DNA of 64,000 nt from Marivivens aquimaris (GCF_015220045.1 NZ_JADBGB010000001.1:2137001-2201000); one strand, 5' to 3'. Shown: positions 1 through 8,498, counted from the first letter of the stretch. A program made the numbers and translations. The notes: generated from the sequence alone by a model not told the origin.

Positions 1-190
1 AGGAAAGATGCCCGCGAAGCGCGGAAGGCACCGCTGTTATCGGATATCTGCTTTGCACCAAAGTATGGACTATCTGCCAGAATGGCGGAACTTTGCCGCC
101 TTTCATCTCGTTATTGGATATCAGAAGCGCTTGCCGCATGAATACCGCAGCAACGCGCTGACATGCGCAAAACAAAACGGATTTTATACT

Positions 191-850
191 ATGATTCTCG
201 CTCGTTCCTCGCTCGCCCTCGCAGCAGCCGCAGTGATCGGTCTCTCGGCCTGTACCGAAATGACCTCGCCGGACAACCCGAACCGTAACGCTCAGACCGG
301 CGCTCTCGTAGGTGCAGGCATCGGCGCTCTCATCGGTTCGAAGCAGGGCGACAGCGCTCGCGAAAACACCCGTAACGCCGTTCTGGGCGCAGCTGTCGGC
401 GCTGGCCTCGGTGCGGTCGGCGGTGCTGCTCTGGACCGTCAGGAAGCAGAACTGCGTCAGCAGCTCGGCAACAACGTTGGCCTCGTGAACACCGGCAGCC
501 AGCTGGTCGTCACCATGCCGCAGGACATCCTGTTCGCAACCGACAGCGCTTCGCTGACCGGCGCGCTCCAGGGCGACCTCTACACCGTTGCTCGTTCGAT
601 CAACAACTACCCGAACACCACCGTGAACGTCGTTGGCCACACCGACAACACCGGTAGTGCCGCTTACAACATGGACCTCTCGCAGCGCCGCGCTCAGGCC
701 GTTTCGTCGGTTCTGATCAACGCTGGCGTCTCGGCTTCGCGTCTCAACGTCATCGGCCGCGGCGAAGACCAGCCGGTCGCAGACAACCTGACCGCAGCTG
801 GCCGCGCTCAGAACCGTCGCGTAGAGATCGTCATCACGCCGAACGGCTAA
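191..850 (+). CDS. OmpA-family outer-membrane lipoprotein (YiaD-like)
   Basis: 219-residue lipoprotein predicted to sit in the outer membrane and bind peptidoglycan. The N-terminus is a lipoprotein signal with lipobox LSAC (Cys21). Residues about 35-85 are a glycine-rich, zipper-like segment (GALVGAGIGALIGS and GAAVGAGLGAVGG). The C-terminal half is an OmpA/MotB domain with the NVVGHTDNTGS and RRAQAVSSVL signatures. The frame is open upstream, but the ATG at 191 is the only start giving a proper signal peptide; no strong ribosome site precedes it. It is monocistronic, with its own terminator. The family is clear; the exact role (envelope integrity) is inferred. Confidence 0.88.
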   Translation: MILARSSLALAAAAVIGLSACTEMTSPDNPNRNAQTGALVGAGIGALIGSKQGDSARENTRNAVLGAAVGAGLGAVGGAALDRQEAELRQQLGNNVGLVNTGSQLVVTMPQDILFATDSASLTGALQGDLYTVARSINNYPNTTVNVVGHTDNTGSAAYNMDLSQRRAQAVSSVLINAGVSASRLNVIGRGEDQPVADNLTAAGRAQNRRVEIVITPNG

Positions 851-874
851 GCGGATCTCCGATTAACGATCATT

Positions 875-902
875 GGGGCTGCCTTCGGGCGGCCCCTTTT
901 TT
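875..902 (+). terminator. Rho-independent terminator of the OmpA-like gene
   Basis: A GC-rich stem (875-883 with 888-896, UUCG tetraloop, one mismatch) is followed by a run of T at 897-902, 24 bases after the stop codon. Confidence 0.9.
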
Positions 903-925
903 GTTGGATTGTGCGACAGGCGGCC

Positions 926-944
926 TGGTCATATATTCTGACCA
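926..944 (+). promoter_or_regulatory. Candidate FadR/GntR operator
   Basis: A perfect dyad, TGGTCA-N7-TGACCA, ends 14 bases before the ATG of the GntR-family gene. TGGTC/GACCA arms resemble sites bound by FadR-subfamily regulators such as PdhR and LldR, so autoregulation is likely. The spacer is longer than in the classic sites; this assignment is inference. Confidence 0.5.
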
Positions 945-958
945 AACCGGAGACCATC

Positions 959-1726
959 ATGCCGTTCGAGAAAATCACGCAGGAAAAGCTGTCACAGGAA
1001 GTCGTCCGTCAGGTCGAGGGCCTTATTCTGCGGGGCATCTTGCGTCCCGGCGAGCGTCTGCCCTCCGAACGTGAACTCTCCGACCGCCTCGGTGTGTCCC
1101 GCCCTTCCCTGCGCGAAGCCCTCTCTGACCTGCAAGAGCGCGGCCTGCTGGTCAGCAAAGCCGGTGCAGGTGTCTTCGTGGCCGATGTGCTGGGGTCCGC
1201 CTTTTCCAAGGCACTGGTGACGCTGTTCTCCACCCACGAAGAGGCCGTCTTCGACTACATCGCCTTCCGCCGCGATATGGAGGGGCTGGCTGCAGAGCGC
1301 GCCGCGCGTCTCGGCTCCGACACGGACCTCAAGGTCATCGACGCGATCTTCAAGAAGATGGAAGCCGCCCACCCCAAGCGCAACGCGACGGACGAAGCGC
1401 AGCTGGATGCCGATTTCCACCTCGCGATCATCGAGGCGAGCCACAACGTCATCATGCTCCACATGATGCGTTCCATGTACCAACTGCTGCGTGAGGGCGT
1501 GTTCTATAACCGCCAGATCATGTTCAAGCAGCGCACAACACGCAGCGAACTCCTTGAACAGCACCGCGCCATCAACGACGCTCTCCAGAAGCGTGACCCC
1601 GAAGGTGCACGCGCCGCTGTGGCCCAGCACCTCGATTTCGTGCAGCAGGCGCTTGAGGACCAGCAGAAGGCCGATCGCAACGAGGCCATCGCCCGCAAGC
1701 GCTACGAACACGAACTCAACCGCTGA
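959..1726 (+). CDS. FadR-subfamily GntR transcriptional regulator
   Basis: 255-residue regulator. Residues about 1-75 form a winged helix-turn-helix (GERLPSERELSDRLGVSRPS, typical GntR). Residues about 90-230 form an all-helical FCD ligand domain, with histidines (DADFHLAIIEASHN, LLEQHRAI, VAQHL) placed like the metal site of FCD domains. Members sense organic acids such as lactate, pyruvate or glycolate; the ligand cannot be read here. The start is the ATG at 959 rather than the upstream in-frame codons, because the upstream bases contain the operator dyad. There is no co-transcribed target gene. Confidence 0.85.
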   Translation: MPFEKITQEKLSQEVVRQVEGLILRGILRPGERLPSERELSDRLGVSRPSLREALSDLQERGLLVSKAGAGVFVADVLGSAFSKALVTLFSTHEEAVFDYIAFRRDMEGLAAERAARLGSDTDLKVIDAIFKKMEAAHPKRNATDEAQLDADFHLAIIEASHNVIMLHMMRSMYQLLREGVFYNRQIMFKQRTTRSELLEQHRAINDALQKRDPEGARAAVAQHLDFVQQALEDQQKADRNEAIARKRYEHELNR

Positions 1727-1730
1727 AACG

Positions 1731-1763
1731 AAAAACGCCCCGCCTGATCTCTCAGGCAGGGCG
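1731..1763 (-). terminator. Terminator of the F0 operon
   Basis: An inverted repeat (GCCTGA 742-747 and TCAGGC 752-757 within 1736-1763, extended by GCCC/GGGC) is followed on the minus strand by five U (complement of 1731-1735). It lies between the convergent GntR and atpF genes, and may also stop the GntR transcript, which has only a weak T run. Confidence 0.8.
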
Positions 1764-1783
1764 CTTAAAAGCTTTAGAAGCGT

Positions 1784-2359
1784 TTAGTGCAGCTTGGCGT
1801 CAACAGTCTTGATCGAATCGTCGATCAGCTTGTTGGCCTCGGCGGCGGTCATCTGCTTGGCGATAACTTCGCGGGCAGCCTTGACAGCAACGTTGATTGC
1901 GCTGTCGCGCACTTCTTTCACTGCGGAAGCCTGAGCAGCGTTGATCTGCTCTTCAGCGGAAGCCAGACGGCGTGCAACCGACGTGGCGATATCCGCTTTG
2001 GCCTGCTCTGCAGCAGCTTCAGCTTCGGCTTTGGCATCGGCGACGATGCGGTCGGCCTGCTCTTGCACTTCTTTCTGCTTGCGCTCGTAAGAGGCCAGCA
2101 GGCTCTGTGCTTCCTCACGCAGTGCGCGGGCTTCTTCCAGTTCGGACTTGATGGTGTCCGCGCGGTTGTCGAGCATTTCGCCGACTTTACCCGGAACCTT
2201 CAGATAAACCAGAACGCCTACGAACAGCAGGAACGCCAGAAGCACGATGAAGTCCGTGTTGTGCAGCGAGTAGAACTCACCCGAGAACACGTTCTTCGTC
2301 GAAGCAAAAGCCGGCTGTGCAGTCACAGCGAGAACGGCGGGGATCAGGATCTTTTTCAT
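1784..2359 (-). CDS. atpF: ATP synthase F0 subunit b
   Basis: 191 residues; peripheral-stalk subunit linking the membrane sector to F1. A short N-terminal leader-like stretch precedes one membrane span (about residues 37-56, FIVLLAFLLFVGVLVYLKVP). The rest is a long charged coiled coil (RADTIKSELEEARALREEAQSLL onward). It is last in the atpI-B-E-F'-F operon, 5 bases after the gene for b'. Of the two b-type genes this is the one conventionally called b. F1 genes are absent here, as expected for alphaproteobacteria, where F0 and F1 operons are separate. Confidence 0.95.
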   Translation of the reverse strand: MKKILIPAVLAVTAQPAFASTKNVFSGEFYSLHNTDFIVLLAFLLFVGVLVYLKVPGKVGEMLDNRADTIKSELEEARALREEAQSLLASYERKQKEVQEQADRIVADAKAEAEAAAEQAKADIATSVARRLASAEEQINAAQASAVKEVRDSAINVAVKAAREVIAKQMTAAEANKLIDDSIKTVDAKLH

Positions 2360-2364
2360 GGTCC

Positions 2365-2946
2365 TCAGCCTTTCATCTGCTCTGCGACTTCTGCGTCGAT
2401 GACAGCCTGGTCGGCAGTGCCACCCAGCGCAGCGACGATCGCACCGGCGGTATCCTTAGCCACCTCTTCGACGCTGGCGACGGCGTTGGCGCGGATTTCG
2501 TCAATGGCCTTCGCGCCTTCGGCGGTCTTGGCGGCAATGATTTCATCAGCCTTCGCAATCTCGACATCAAGATCCGATTGGATCTGAGCCTTGGTATCAG
2601 CGACGATACGGGCAGCTTCGGCGCGGGCATCAGCCAGAGCCTTGTTATAAGCAGCCTCGGCCTCGGTAGCTTTGAGTTTAAGCTCTTCGGCAGCGGCGAT
2701 ATCGTTAGTGATCGTACCGGACCGTTCAGCCAGAACCGCGGCGATGCGCGGCAGGGCGATACGGGACAGCACGAAGTAGATCACGACGAGCGTGACCAGA
2801 AGCCAGAAAATCTGGTTGGAATAGGTCGAAGGGTCCAGCTGCGGCATGGATGCGCCGCCGGCCTCGGCCCCGTGCGCCATATCTGCACCGTGCGCGGTAG
2901 CGACATCGGTAGCAGTGTGAGCGACTTCGGTATTAGTGTCTGCCAT
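2365..2946 (-). CDS. atpF': ATP synthase F0 subunit b'
   Basis: 193 residues from the ATG at 2946, preceded by a purine-rich GGAGAAAG ribosome site; an in-frame ATG at 2979 lacks one and is less likely. A polar, Ala/Thr/His-rich N-terminus (about 45 residues) is followed by one membrane span ([20 protein letters not shown]) and a long Ala/Glu-rich coiled coil. Paired b and b' subunits form a heterodimeric stalk in photosynthetic bacteria and their relatives. Same operon as the flanking genes. Confidence 0.92.
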   Translation of the reverse strand: MADTNTEVAHTATDVATAHGADMAHGAEAGGASMPQLDPSTYSNQIFWLLVTLVVIYFVLSRIALPRIAAVLAERSGTITNDIAAAEELKLKATEAEAAYNKALADARAEAARIVADTKAQIQSDLDVEIAKADEIIAAKTAEGAKAIDEIRANAVASVEEVAKDTAGAIVAALGGTADQAVIDAEVAEQMKG

Positions 2947-2981
2947 CTCGTCTTTCTCCGTCGGACCCTTTTGTGTCATCG

Positions 2982-3007
2982 GGGGCGCGGGCGTGCCCGC
3001 GCGCCCC
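2982..3007 (-). other. Strong hairpin between atpE and atpF'
   Basis: A GC-only inverted repeat (GGGGCGC 2982-2988 with GCGCCCC 3001-3007, extended inward by GGG/CCC) lies 24 bases beyond the atpE stop. It has no U run, so it is more likely a 3'-end stabiliser or processing site than a terminator. Confidence 0.55.
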
Positions 3008-3030
3008 GACCGTAAGGATGCGTCAGTAGA

Positions 3031-3267
3031 TTAGACTGCGAACATCAGCAGCAGAGCAACCAGGAACGAGAAGATGCCCAGAGCTTCTGCGAATGCGAGG
3101 CCGATGAAGAGAGTTGCGGTCTGCGAAGCAGCAGCCGACGGGTTGCGCAGAGCGCCGCCCAGGTAGTTAGCAGCGACGTTACCAACGCCGATAGCAGCAA
3201 GGCCCGAACCGATTGCGCCGAGGCCGGCACCGATGAACTGACCGAGTTGTGCGATATTGCCTTCCAT
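3031..3267 (-). CDS. atpE: ATP synthase F0 subunit c
   Basis: 78-residue proteolipid forming the rotor ring. Two transmembrane helices flank a polar loop with RNPSA (residues 41-45). The proton-binding carboxylate is Glu61 in [11 protein letters not shown], the usual helix-2 position. The first helix has the small-residue pattern [15 protein letters not shown]. Strong ribosome site (AAGGAG) upstream. It is in the middle of the F0 operon and is followed by a strong hairpin, which could help the higher yield needed for a ring subunit. Confidence 0.97.
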   Translation of the reverse strand: MEGNIAQLGQFIGAGLGAIGSGLAAIGVGNVAANYLGGALRNPSAAASQTATLFIGLAFAEALGIFSFLVALLLMFAV

Positions 3268-3321
3268 GATTTTCTCCTTACGATGGAATTGGCTTGATAG
3301 ATATTCAGACCGTTGGCCGAC

Positions 3322-4080
3322 TTAGTGAGCCGGGTGCAGGGCATCTTTCAGATAGATGCAGGTCAGAATGGTGAACACGTATGCCTGGATACCGGCTACG
3401 AGAACTTCCAGTCCGTAGACAGCAGCGATAGCGACAACCGAAACCGGAGCAACGGCGGCAATAGCTGCGAAGCCAGCGAACACTTTGATCATTGCGTGAC
3501 CTGCGGTCAGGTTACCTGCAAGACGAATGGAGTGGCTGACGGGACGGACAAAGTACGAAATCACTTCGATGATCGCGATGACAGGGCGCAGCACCAGCGG
3601 GGCGTCCGACATCCAGAACAGGCCGAGGAAGCTCGCGCCGTTCTTGACGAAACCGATGATGGTGACGGCGATGAAAACGCCGAAGCCCAGAACTGCGGTC
3701 ACTGCGATCTGTGCGGTCGGGGTGTACGACAGCGGCAGCAGACCGAGGAAGTTCGCGAAGAAGATGAACAGGAAGACGGTGAAGATGTAGGGGAAGTACT
3801 TCACACCGTCATGGCCGGTTACGTCTTCGACCATCTTGTAGATGAAGCCGTAGAACAGTTCTGCGATCGACTGCGTGCGGGTCGGGATGATCGCGCGCTT
3901 GCGGGTACCCATGACGAACAGCAGAACCACGCACAGAACGGCGATTGCCATCCACAGCGTCGAGTTCGTGATCGAGATGAAGTTTACCGGACCATCGCTG
4001 AACAGCGATTTTACTTCGAACTGATCGAGCGGGTGGAAAACCAGGCCGCCAGCTTCTTCACCGTGCACGTCGGTCGCCAT
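3322..4080 (-). CDS. atpB: ATP synthase F0 subunit a
   Basis: 252 residues; the stator subunit carrying the proton half-channels. Hydrophobic throughout, with the essential arginine in [13 protein letters not shown] (Arg186 with this start). Conserved [20 protein letters not shown] and [10 protein letters not shown] segments mark it as subunit a. I chose the ATG at 4080, one base after the atpI stop; the in-frame ATG at 4095 would overlap atpI by 14 bases and adds only five residues. Both are possible. Confidence 0.95.
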   Translation of the reverse strand: MATDVHGEEAGGLVFHPLDQFEVKSLFSDGPVNFISITNSTLWMAIAVLCVVLLFVMGTRKRAIIPTRTQSIAELFYGFIYKMVEDVTGHDGVKYFPYIFTVFLFIFFANFLGLLPLSYTPTAQIAVTAVLGFGVFIAVTIIGFVKNGASFLGLFWMSDAPLVLRPVIAIIEVISYFVRPVSHSIRLAGNLTAGHAMIKVFAGFAAIAAVAPVSVVAIAAVYGLEVLVAGIQAYVFTILTCIYLKDALHPAH

Positions 4081-4081
4081 G

Positions 4082-4411
4082 TCACTTTTCCCCATTTTTG
4101 CCGGACTGCTGATCCAGCATTTTCATCTGCAACTCTTTGGCCGAGCCGATCACGGTTTTCATACCGGCGGCAAAGCCAAAGAAAATAAAGATCACCAGGA
4201 ATATGGGGGACGTGCCGAGGGCATAGTCCAACCCGAACCCGATGACGAAACCGATCAGAAGACCGGCAACTAATTCGGTGACCATCCGCCACGCGTGTTG
4301 CGCTTGGGAGTAGTCTTTCTTCATGTGGTTCTCGGTCGGGGCTTCCGCCTTGGCCTTATTGATCCGCTCTTCCAGCGAGCGCAGACGGTCTTGTTCGGTC
4401 TGGTTCGTCAC
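4082..4411 (-). CDS. atpI: AtpI, ATP synthase assembly protein
   Basis: 109 residues, first gene of the F0 operon. A basic/acidic N-terminal coiled stretch (about residues 5-35) is followed by two membrane helices (about 45-65 and 69-88: [20 protein letters not shown] and [18 protein letters not shown]). AtpI-type proteins are thought to help c-ring assembly. The stop is one base from the preferred start of atpB. The promoter must lie in 4412-4640. Confidence 0.9.
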   Translation of the reverse strand: MTNQTEQDRLRSLEERINKAKAEAPTENHMKKDYSQAQHAWRMVTELVAGLLIGFVIGFGLDYALGTSPIFLVIFIFFGFAAGMKTVIGSAKELQMKMLDQQSGKNGEK

Positions 4412-4593
4412 AGTCGAGGGTCCCCATGAAGGTTGGCGCTTTGCTAAGTTGTTAGGCGCTCCGAGTCAATAAGCTACGGCCACCCTGCGACACCCCTTCA
4501 TCACATTGATTTCGTTATCTTTTTCAAATCGGCGCTGGGGTAAAATTGTCCACAAGCGACGTGGACGGCGCTGCAACTGCATTGAATCCATAT

Positions 4594-4609
4594 TCAACCG
4601 ATTGGTTGA
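4594..4609 (+). promoter_or_regulatory. Candidate ArsR operator (perfect dyad)
   Basis: TCAACC-GATT-GGTTGA is a perfect 6-4-6 inverted repeat, 32 bases upstream of the ArsR-type gene, and it overlaps a candidate -35 box (TTGACC 4606-4611). The placement fits repression by the neighbouring product. Confidence 0.5.
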
Positions 4610-4635
4610 CCTTTATCTACCGCACACCTTAATCA
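4606..4635 (+). promoter_or_regulatory. Candidate promoter giving a leaderless mRNA
   Basis: TTGACC (4606-4611) and TAATCA (4630-4635) are 18 bases apart. The start codon begins at 4642, six bases after the -10 box, and there is no ribosome site, so transcription would begin at or beside the AUG. Confidence 0.45.
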
Positions 4636-4641
4636 CTTTTC

Positions 4642-4992
4642 ATGGCCGCTTCGCTCGACACGATTTTCACCGCACTTGCCGATCCGACCCGCCGCACGAT
4701 CCTCTCGATGCTGCTGGAAGACGATATGGCCGTGACCGATGTGGCGGAGCCGTTCCACGTCTCGCTCGCTGCGATTTCCAAACACCTATCAGTGCTCGCC
4801 GATGCCGGTCTGATCAGTCAGGAAAAGCGCGGCCGCGTGAAGTGGTGCAAACTGGAACCGGACGCCCTACGCGAAGCGAGCGTCTGGATGCAGTCGTTCG
4901 GGCAGTTCGACCAGCTGGACTTCGACAGTTTTGAACGGTTCCTCGTGTCCGAAGGCGTCAGTCCCGAAGAAGCAGAAGAAGCGCCAGAATAG
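4642..4992 (+). CDS. ArsR-type winged-helix transcriptional regulator
   Basis: 116 residues. The DNA-binding domain spans about residues 5-75, with FTALADPTRRTIL opening and HVSLAAISKHLSVLADAGLI as the recognition region, followed by the wing (KRGRVKWCKL). The ELCVCDL metal site of ArsR/SmtB sensors is missing, so it probably does not sense metals; this resembles the subgroup often paired with SRPBCC-domain genes, though none is here. No ribosome site precedes the ATG. Its 3' end overlaps the convergent transporter gene by 35 bases. Confidence 0.85.
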   Translation: MAASLDTIFTALADPTRRTILSMLLEDDMAVTDVAEPFHVSLAAISKHLSVLADAGLISQEKRGRVKWCKLEPDALREASVWMQSFGQFDQLDFDSFERFLVSEGVSPEEAEEAPE

Positions 4993-5842
4993 TCAAACCG
5001 ATCCCGCCGATGATCGCCAGAGGCGGCACGGATTGACCAAGCGCCAGTTCCCATCCCAGCACCCACGTCGGCGCGAGGTAGGTGTAGGCCATCACCTTGG
5101 CCGCAGGCAGGCGCAGCGAAGCGAACTGCAACAGCACCGCAGTCACCGCCGTCGCGAAAATCGACGTATATAATATAGTCACCCACACCAGAGGCGGCAG
5201 GCTTCCCCAGTCGGTTGCGCCGATCGCTCTCGCCCCGAAGAACGTCAGCACGACAGCCGCCGCCACGACGACGCCAAAAGTGAAGACCACGGCAGGCTCG
5301 CCGCGGTTCAGCTTGCGGACCAGCGGGGTATAAATGGCGTGAGCCACGCATCCCCAGAAATAGATGAACTCGCCCTTTCCGATCTGGAACCGCAGGAACG
5401 CGTCCCAGTCAGCGCGGAAAATCACCCACAGCGCCCCTGCCCCACCAATGGCCAGCGCCAGTGCGATGCGCGCGGTCATCATCTGCCGCAAGAGGATGTA
5501 ACCCGCGATGGCCGAGATGATGGGGGTGAGGGTAAAGACTGCCGAAGCGCTTACCGGCTCTGCGGTCTTCAGGCCCTCGAACATAAGGACGAAGTAAAAC
5601 GCAAAGATCCCGCCGAGCAGCAGGTAGCGCCACGTTCCCTTATAGTCGGAAGCCTTGAAAGTGCCCGTCCACCAGACCATGCCACCGACGATGCCGGCGC
5701 CGATCCAGAAGCGGAGCGCGTTGAGGGCCATGGGAGCAATATCGTTTGCCACCATGGCGCCCAATGAAAAGCTCCCGGCGACGAGCGCCGAGAACGTGAG
5801 CATTGCCAAGTGGCCCGCGAGTGACGGGCTCAGTTTTCCCAA
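4958..5842 (-). CDS. DMT-superfamily (EamA) transporter
   Basis: About 294 residues with some ten hydrophobic helices in two EamA repeats; an inner-membrane exporter of small metabolites, substrate unknown. The start is uncertain. A TTG at 5842 has a purine-rich AAGAAGAG upstream; a CTG at 5833 overlaps the LysR stop as CTGA; the first ATG is at 5803 but would cut into helix 1 (GHLAMLTFSALVAGSFSLGA) and has no ribosome site. It is translationally coupled to the LysR gene upstream, which probably regulates it. Confidence 0.8.
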   Translation of the reverse strand: MGKLSPSLAGHLAMLTFSALVAGSFSLGAMVANDIAPMALNALRFWIGAGIVGGMVWWTGTFKASDYKGTWRYLLLGGIFAFYFVLMFEGLKTAEPVSASAVFTLTPIISAIAGYILLRQMMTARIALALAIGGAGALWVIFRADWDAFLRFQIGKGEFIYFWGCVAHAIYTPLVRKLNRGEPAVVFTFGVVVAAAVVLTFFGARAIGATDWGSLPPLVWVTILYTSIFATAVTAVLLQFASLRLPAAKVMAYTYLAPTWVLGWELALGQSVPPLAIIGGIGLTILALLLLLRD

Positions 5843-6708
5843 TTGCGCGACTCTTCTTTCAGGTACTTGAGGAAAGCTTGGACCTTGGGCGTGCGGTGGA
5901 GGTCGACGTGAGTGACCAGCCACAGACGGCTCGACCATTCATCACGCGGGTCCATAACGCATTCCACATCGGGCATGGTGCTCAGTTCGCACTTCGGCAG
6001 GAAGCCCAGACCCGCACCCGCCGCAATCGCGTCGCGCATCGAACGGTTATCCATCGTGCGGTAGGAAATGCGGTCGTGCGGCAAGTTCGCGGTCAGCCAA
6101 CGGTGGAACGGCGCGCGGCCATCCATATCGTCGTGGCTGACGAAGTGGTGGTTAATGAGGTCCGCGTCGTCTTTCGGACGGCCGAACCTTTCGATGTAGG
6201 ACTTCGATGCGACCAGACAGACCTTCTGTTCAAGGAACGGCTGCACCACGTTGTCGGGCTGGTCCGGCGGATTGCCCGCACGGATCGCAACATGGGCTTC
6301 ACCGTATTCCAGACGGAACAGACGGTCGCCGGTCAGATAACGGACGCGCAGCTTCGGGTGCTGCGCTTGGAAACCGACGAGGATCGGCGTCAACATGGTC
6401 GAGAACGAGGCCAGCGAGGTGACGGTGAGGTCGCCATCCACCGCGTCGCCGCGTCCTTTGATGCGTCCCTGCAGCTGCTGGAACTGGTCATCGGTCATCT
6501 TTGCGACGTTCAGCAGGTCGGTGCCTGCTTCGGTCGGGGTGTATCCACGCGCATGGCGCTGGAAGAGCTTGACGCCGAGGCGTCCTTCGAGGGCATCAAT
6601 ATGCCGGATCACCGTAGCGTGGTGCACGCCTAATACTTCTGCGGCACCACTCACGGTTCCTAAACGCGCCACCTGATATGCGGTGCGCACTTCATCCCAA
6701 TTTTGCAT
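5830..6708 (-). CDS. LysR-family transcriptional regulator
   Basis: 292 residues. N-terminal helix-turn-helix at about residues 4-62 (VARLGTVSGAAEVLGVHHAT, then VIRHIDALEGRLGVKLF), linker helix, then a periplasmic-binding-protein-like effector domain (about 92-290). The start is the ATG at 6708; the frame extends upstream without need. It overlaps the downstream DMT transporter gene and is divergent from ffh. Effector unknown. Confidence 0.88.
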   Translation of the reverse strand: MQNWDEVRTAYQVARLGTVSGAAEVLGVHHATVIRHIDALEGRLGVKLFQRHARGYTPTEAGTDLLNVAKMTDDQFQQLQGRIKGRGDAVDGDLTVTSLASFSTMLTPILVGFQAQHPKLRVRYLTGDRLFRLEYGEAHVAIRAGNPPDQPDNVVQPFLEQKVCLVASKSYIERFGRPKDDADLINHHFVSHDDMDGRAPFHRWLTANLPHDRISYRTMDNRSMRDAIAAGAGLGFLPKCELSTMPDVECVMDPRDEWSSRLWLVTHVDLHRTPKVQAFLKYLKEESRNWEN

Positions 6709-6796
6709 GAGTAAAACCTTAAATAGTCTGCGAGCTACTTTAGTGGGCACACTCAGGACTGCAAGACCGCACAACAGGCTATGTGTACCTTGACTC

Positions 6797-6974
6797 TAGG
6801 TGCGCACGCGCGTAGACGGCCAGCCAACTATCCCGGGAGCATGAGTCTTCCGGTCCCTTCCCTATATGGGGGGATCGCCGTCCACCAGCGCGTTGCGCCC
6901 GTGGGCGCGATTGTGGTTTGAGCGGTCGGCACCTATGTAGTCGTCCAACGATTGGTAACTGGTCTAGGAGGACC
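6797..6974 (+). ncRNA. Candidate structured 5' leader of ffh
   Basis: The bases before ffh can fold as a multi-helix element: closing stem TAGGTGC 6797-6803 with GCACCTA 6929-6935; inner stem GACGGC 6815-6820 with GCCGTC 6877-6882, continued by ATCCC 6830-6834 with GGGAT 6871-6875; and a third hairpin with GCGCC/GGCGC at 6895-6908. A last small hairpin, GGTC 6961-6964 with GACC 6971-6974, holds the AGGAGG ribosome site in its loop. Conserved 4.5S RNA sequence is absent. A cis-regulatory leader is my inference. Confidence 0.4.
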
Positions 6975-6980
6975 GTCGGC

Positions 6981-8495
6981 ATGTTTGAAAATCTATCCGA
7001 ACGCCTTGGCGGAGTCTTCGACCGTCTGACCAAGCAAGGCGCCCTGTCCGCCGACGACGTCAAGATTGCCCTGCGCGAAGTGCGCGTTGCCCTGCTTGAG
7101 GCCGACGTTTCGCTCCCCGTCGTGCGCAACTTCATCAAGTCGGTCGAAACCAAAGCTACCGGCTCTGCCGTCACCAAGTCGATCACTCCCGGCCAGCAGG
7201 TCGTCAAGATCGTCCACGACGAACTGATCCGCGTTCTGGCTGGCGAAGAAGACGCCGGCGCCCTGAAAATCGACACCCCGCCCGCTCCGATCCTGATGGT
7301 CGGTTTGCAGGGTTCGGGTAAGACCACCACGACCGCGAAGCTCGCCAAGCGCCTGAAAGAGCGCGAAGGCAAGCGCGTCCTCATGGCTTCGCTCGACGTC
7401 AACCGTCCGGCTGCGATGGAACAGCTCGCGATCCTCGGCACCCAGATTGGCGTGGATACCCTGCCGATCGTGAAGGGCGAAGATCCCGTTGCCATCGCCA
7501 AACGCGCCAAGACCCAAGCGTCGCTCGGTGGTTATGACGTCTATATGCTCGATACCGCGGGCCGTCTGCACATTGACGCAGAGCTGATCCAGCAGGCTGC
7601 CGACGTCCGCGACGTTGTGAAGCCGCGCGAAACGCTGCTCGTCGTCGACGGTCTGACCGGTCAGGACGCTGTGAACGTCGCAACTGAATTCGACGACAAG
7701 ATCGGCGTTTCGGGCGTTGTCCTCACCCGTATGGACGGTGACGGACGCGGCGGTGCTGCGCTGTCGATGCGCGCGATCACCGGTAAGCCGATCCGTTTCG
7801 TCGGTCTCGGCGAAAAGATGGACGCGATCGAAACCTTCGAGGCCGAACGCGTCGCTGGCCGTATCCTCGGCATGGGTGACATCGTTGCCCTCGTCGAAAA
7901 GGCTCAGGCCACGCTGGAGGTCGAACAGGCCGAACGCATGATGAAGCGCTTCCAGAAGGGCCGCTTCAACATGAACGACCTGAAGATGCAGCTCGAACAG
8001 ATGATCAAAATGGGCGGCATGGACAGCCTCGTCGGCATGATGCCCGGCATGGCCAAGCACGCTGGCAAGATCAAAGAAGCCGGCTTCGACGACATCATGC
8101 TGCGCCGCCAGATCGCTCTCATCAACTCGATGACCAAGAAGGAGCGCGCCAACCCCGACCTGATGCAGGCTAGCCGCAAAAAGCGCGTGGCCAAGGGTGC
8201 CGGTCTGGAAGTGTCGGAACTGAACAAGCTGCTCAAGCAGCAGAAGCAGATGGCCGAGATGATGAAGAAGATGGGCAAGATGGGCAAAGGCGGCGCGCTC
8301 CGTCAGGCCGTCAAACAGATGTTCGGCAAGGACGGTATGCCCGAAGGCGGTATGCCCGACATGAACGATCCCAAGGCGATGCAGCAGGCTGCAAAAGCTC
8401 TGGGTCAGCAGATCCCCGGCGGAATGGGCGGTCTGGGCGGCATGGGCCTGCCCGGCGGTCTGAGCGGCCTCGGCGGTCTGGGTAAGAAAAAGTAA
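6981..8495 (+). CDS. ffh: Signal recognition particle GTPase Ffh
   Basis: 504 residues; with 4.5S RNA it binds signal sequences of nascent membrane proteins and delivers ribosomes to FtsY. N domain about 1-85; G domain with P-loop GLQGSGKTTTTAKLA, DTAGR, and TRMDGDGRGG; Met-rich M domain from about residue 300 (GMMPGMAKHAGKI, MMKKMGKMGKGGAL). The tail is Gly/Met/Leu-rich. Start at the ATG 6981 with AGGAGG ten bases upstream. It heads a run with two acetyltransferase genes, chorismate mutase and rpsP. Confidence 0.97.
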   Translation: MFENLSERLGGVFDRLTKQGALSADDVKIALREVRVALLEADVSLPVVRNFIKSVETKATGSAVTKSITPGQQVVKIVHDELIRVLAGEEDAGALKIDTPPAPILMVGLQGSGKTTTTAKLAKRLKEREGKRVLMASLDVNRPAAMEQLAILGTQIGVDTLPIVKGEDPVAIAKRAKTQASLGGYDVYMLDTAGRLHIDAELIQQAADVRDVVKPRETLLVVDGLTGQDAVNVATEFDDKIGVSGVVLTRMDGDGRGGAALSMRAITGKPIRFVGLGEKMDAIETFEAERVAGRILGMGDIVALVEKAQATLEVEQAERMMKRFQKGRFNMNDLKMQLEQMIKMGGMDSLVGMMPGMAKHAGKIKEAGFDDIMLRRQIALINSMTKKERANPDLMQASRKKRVAKGAGLEVSELNKLLKQQKQMAEMMKKMGKMGKGGALRQAVKQMFGKDGMPEGGMPDMNDPKAMQQAAKALGQQIPGGMGGLGGMGLPGGLSGLGGLGKKK

Positions 8496-8498
8496 CCG

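Noticed and set aside
6797..6974. 4.5S (SRP) RNA gene upstream of ffh
   Set aside because: The conserved SRP RNA loop sequence is absent on both strands; a leader element fits better.
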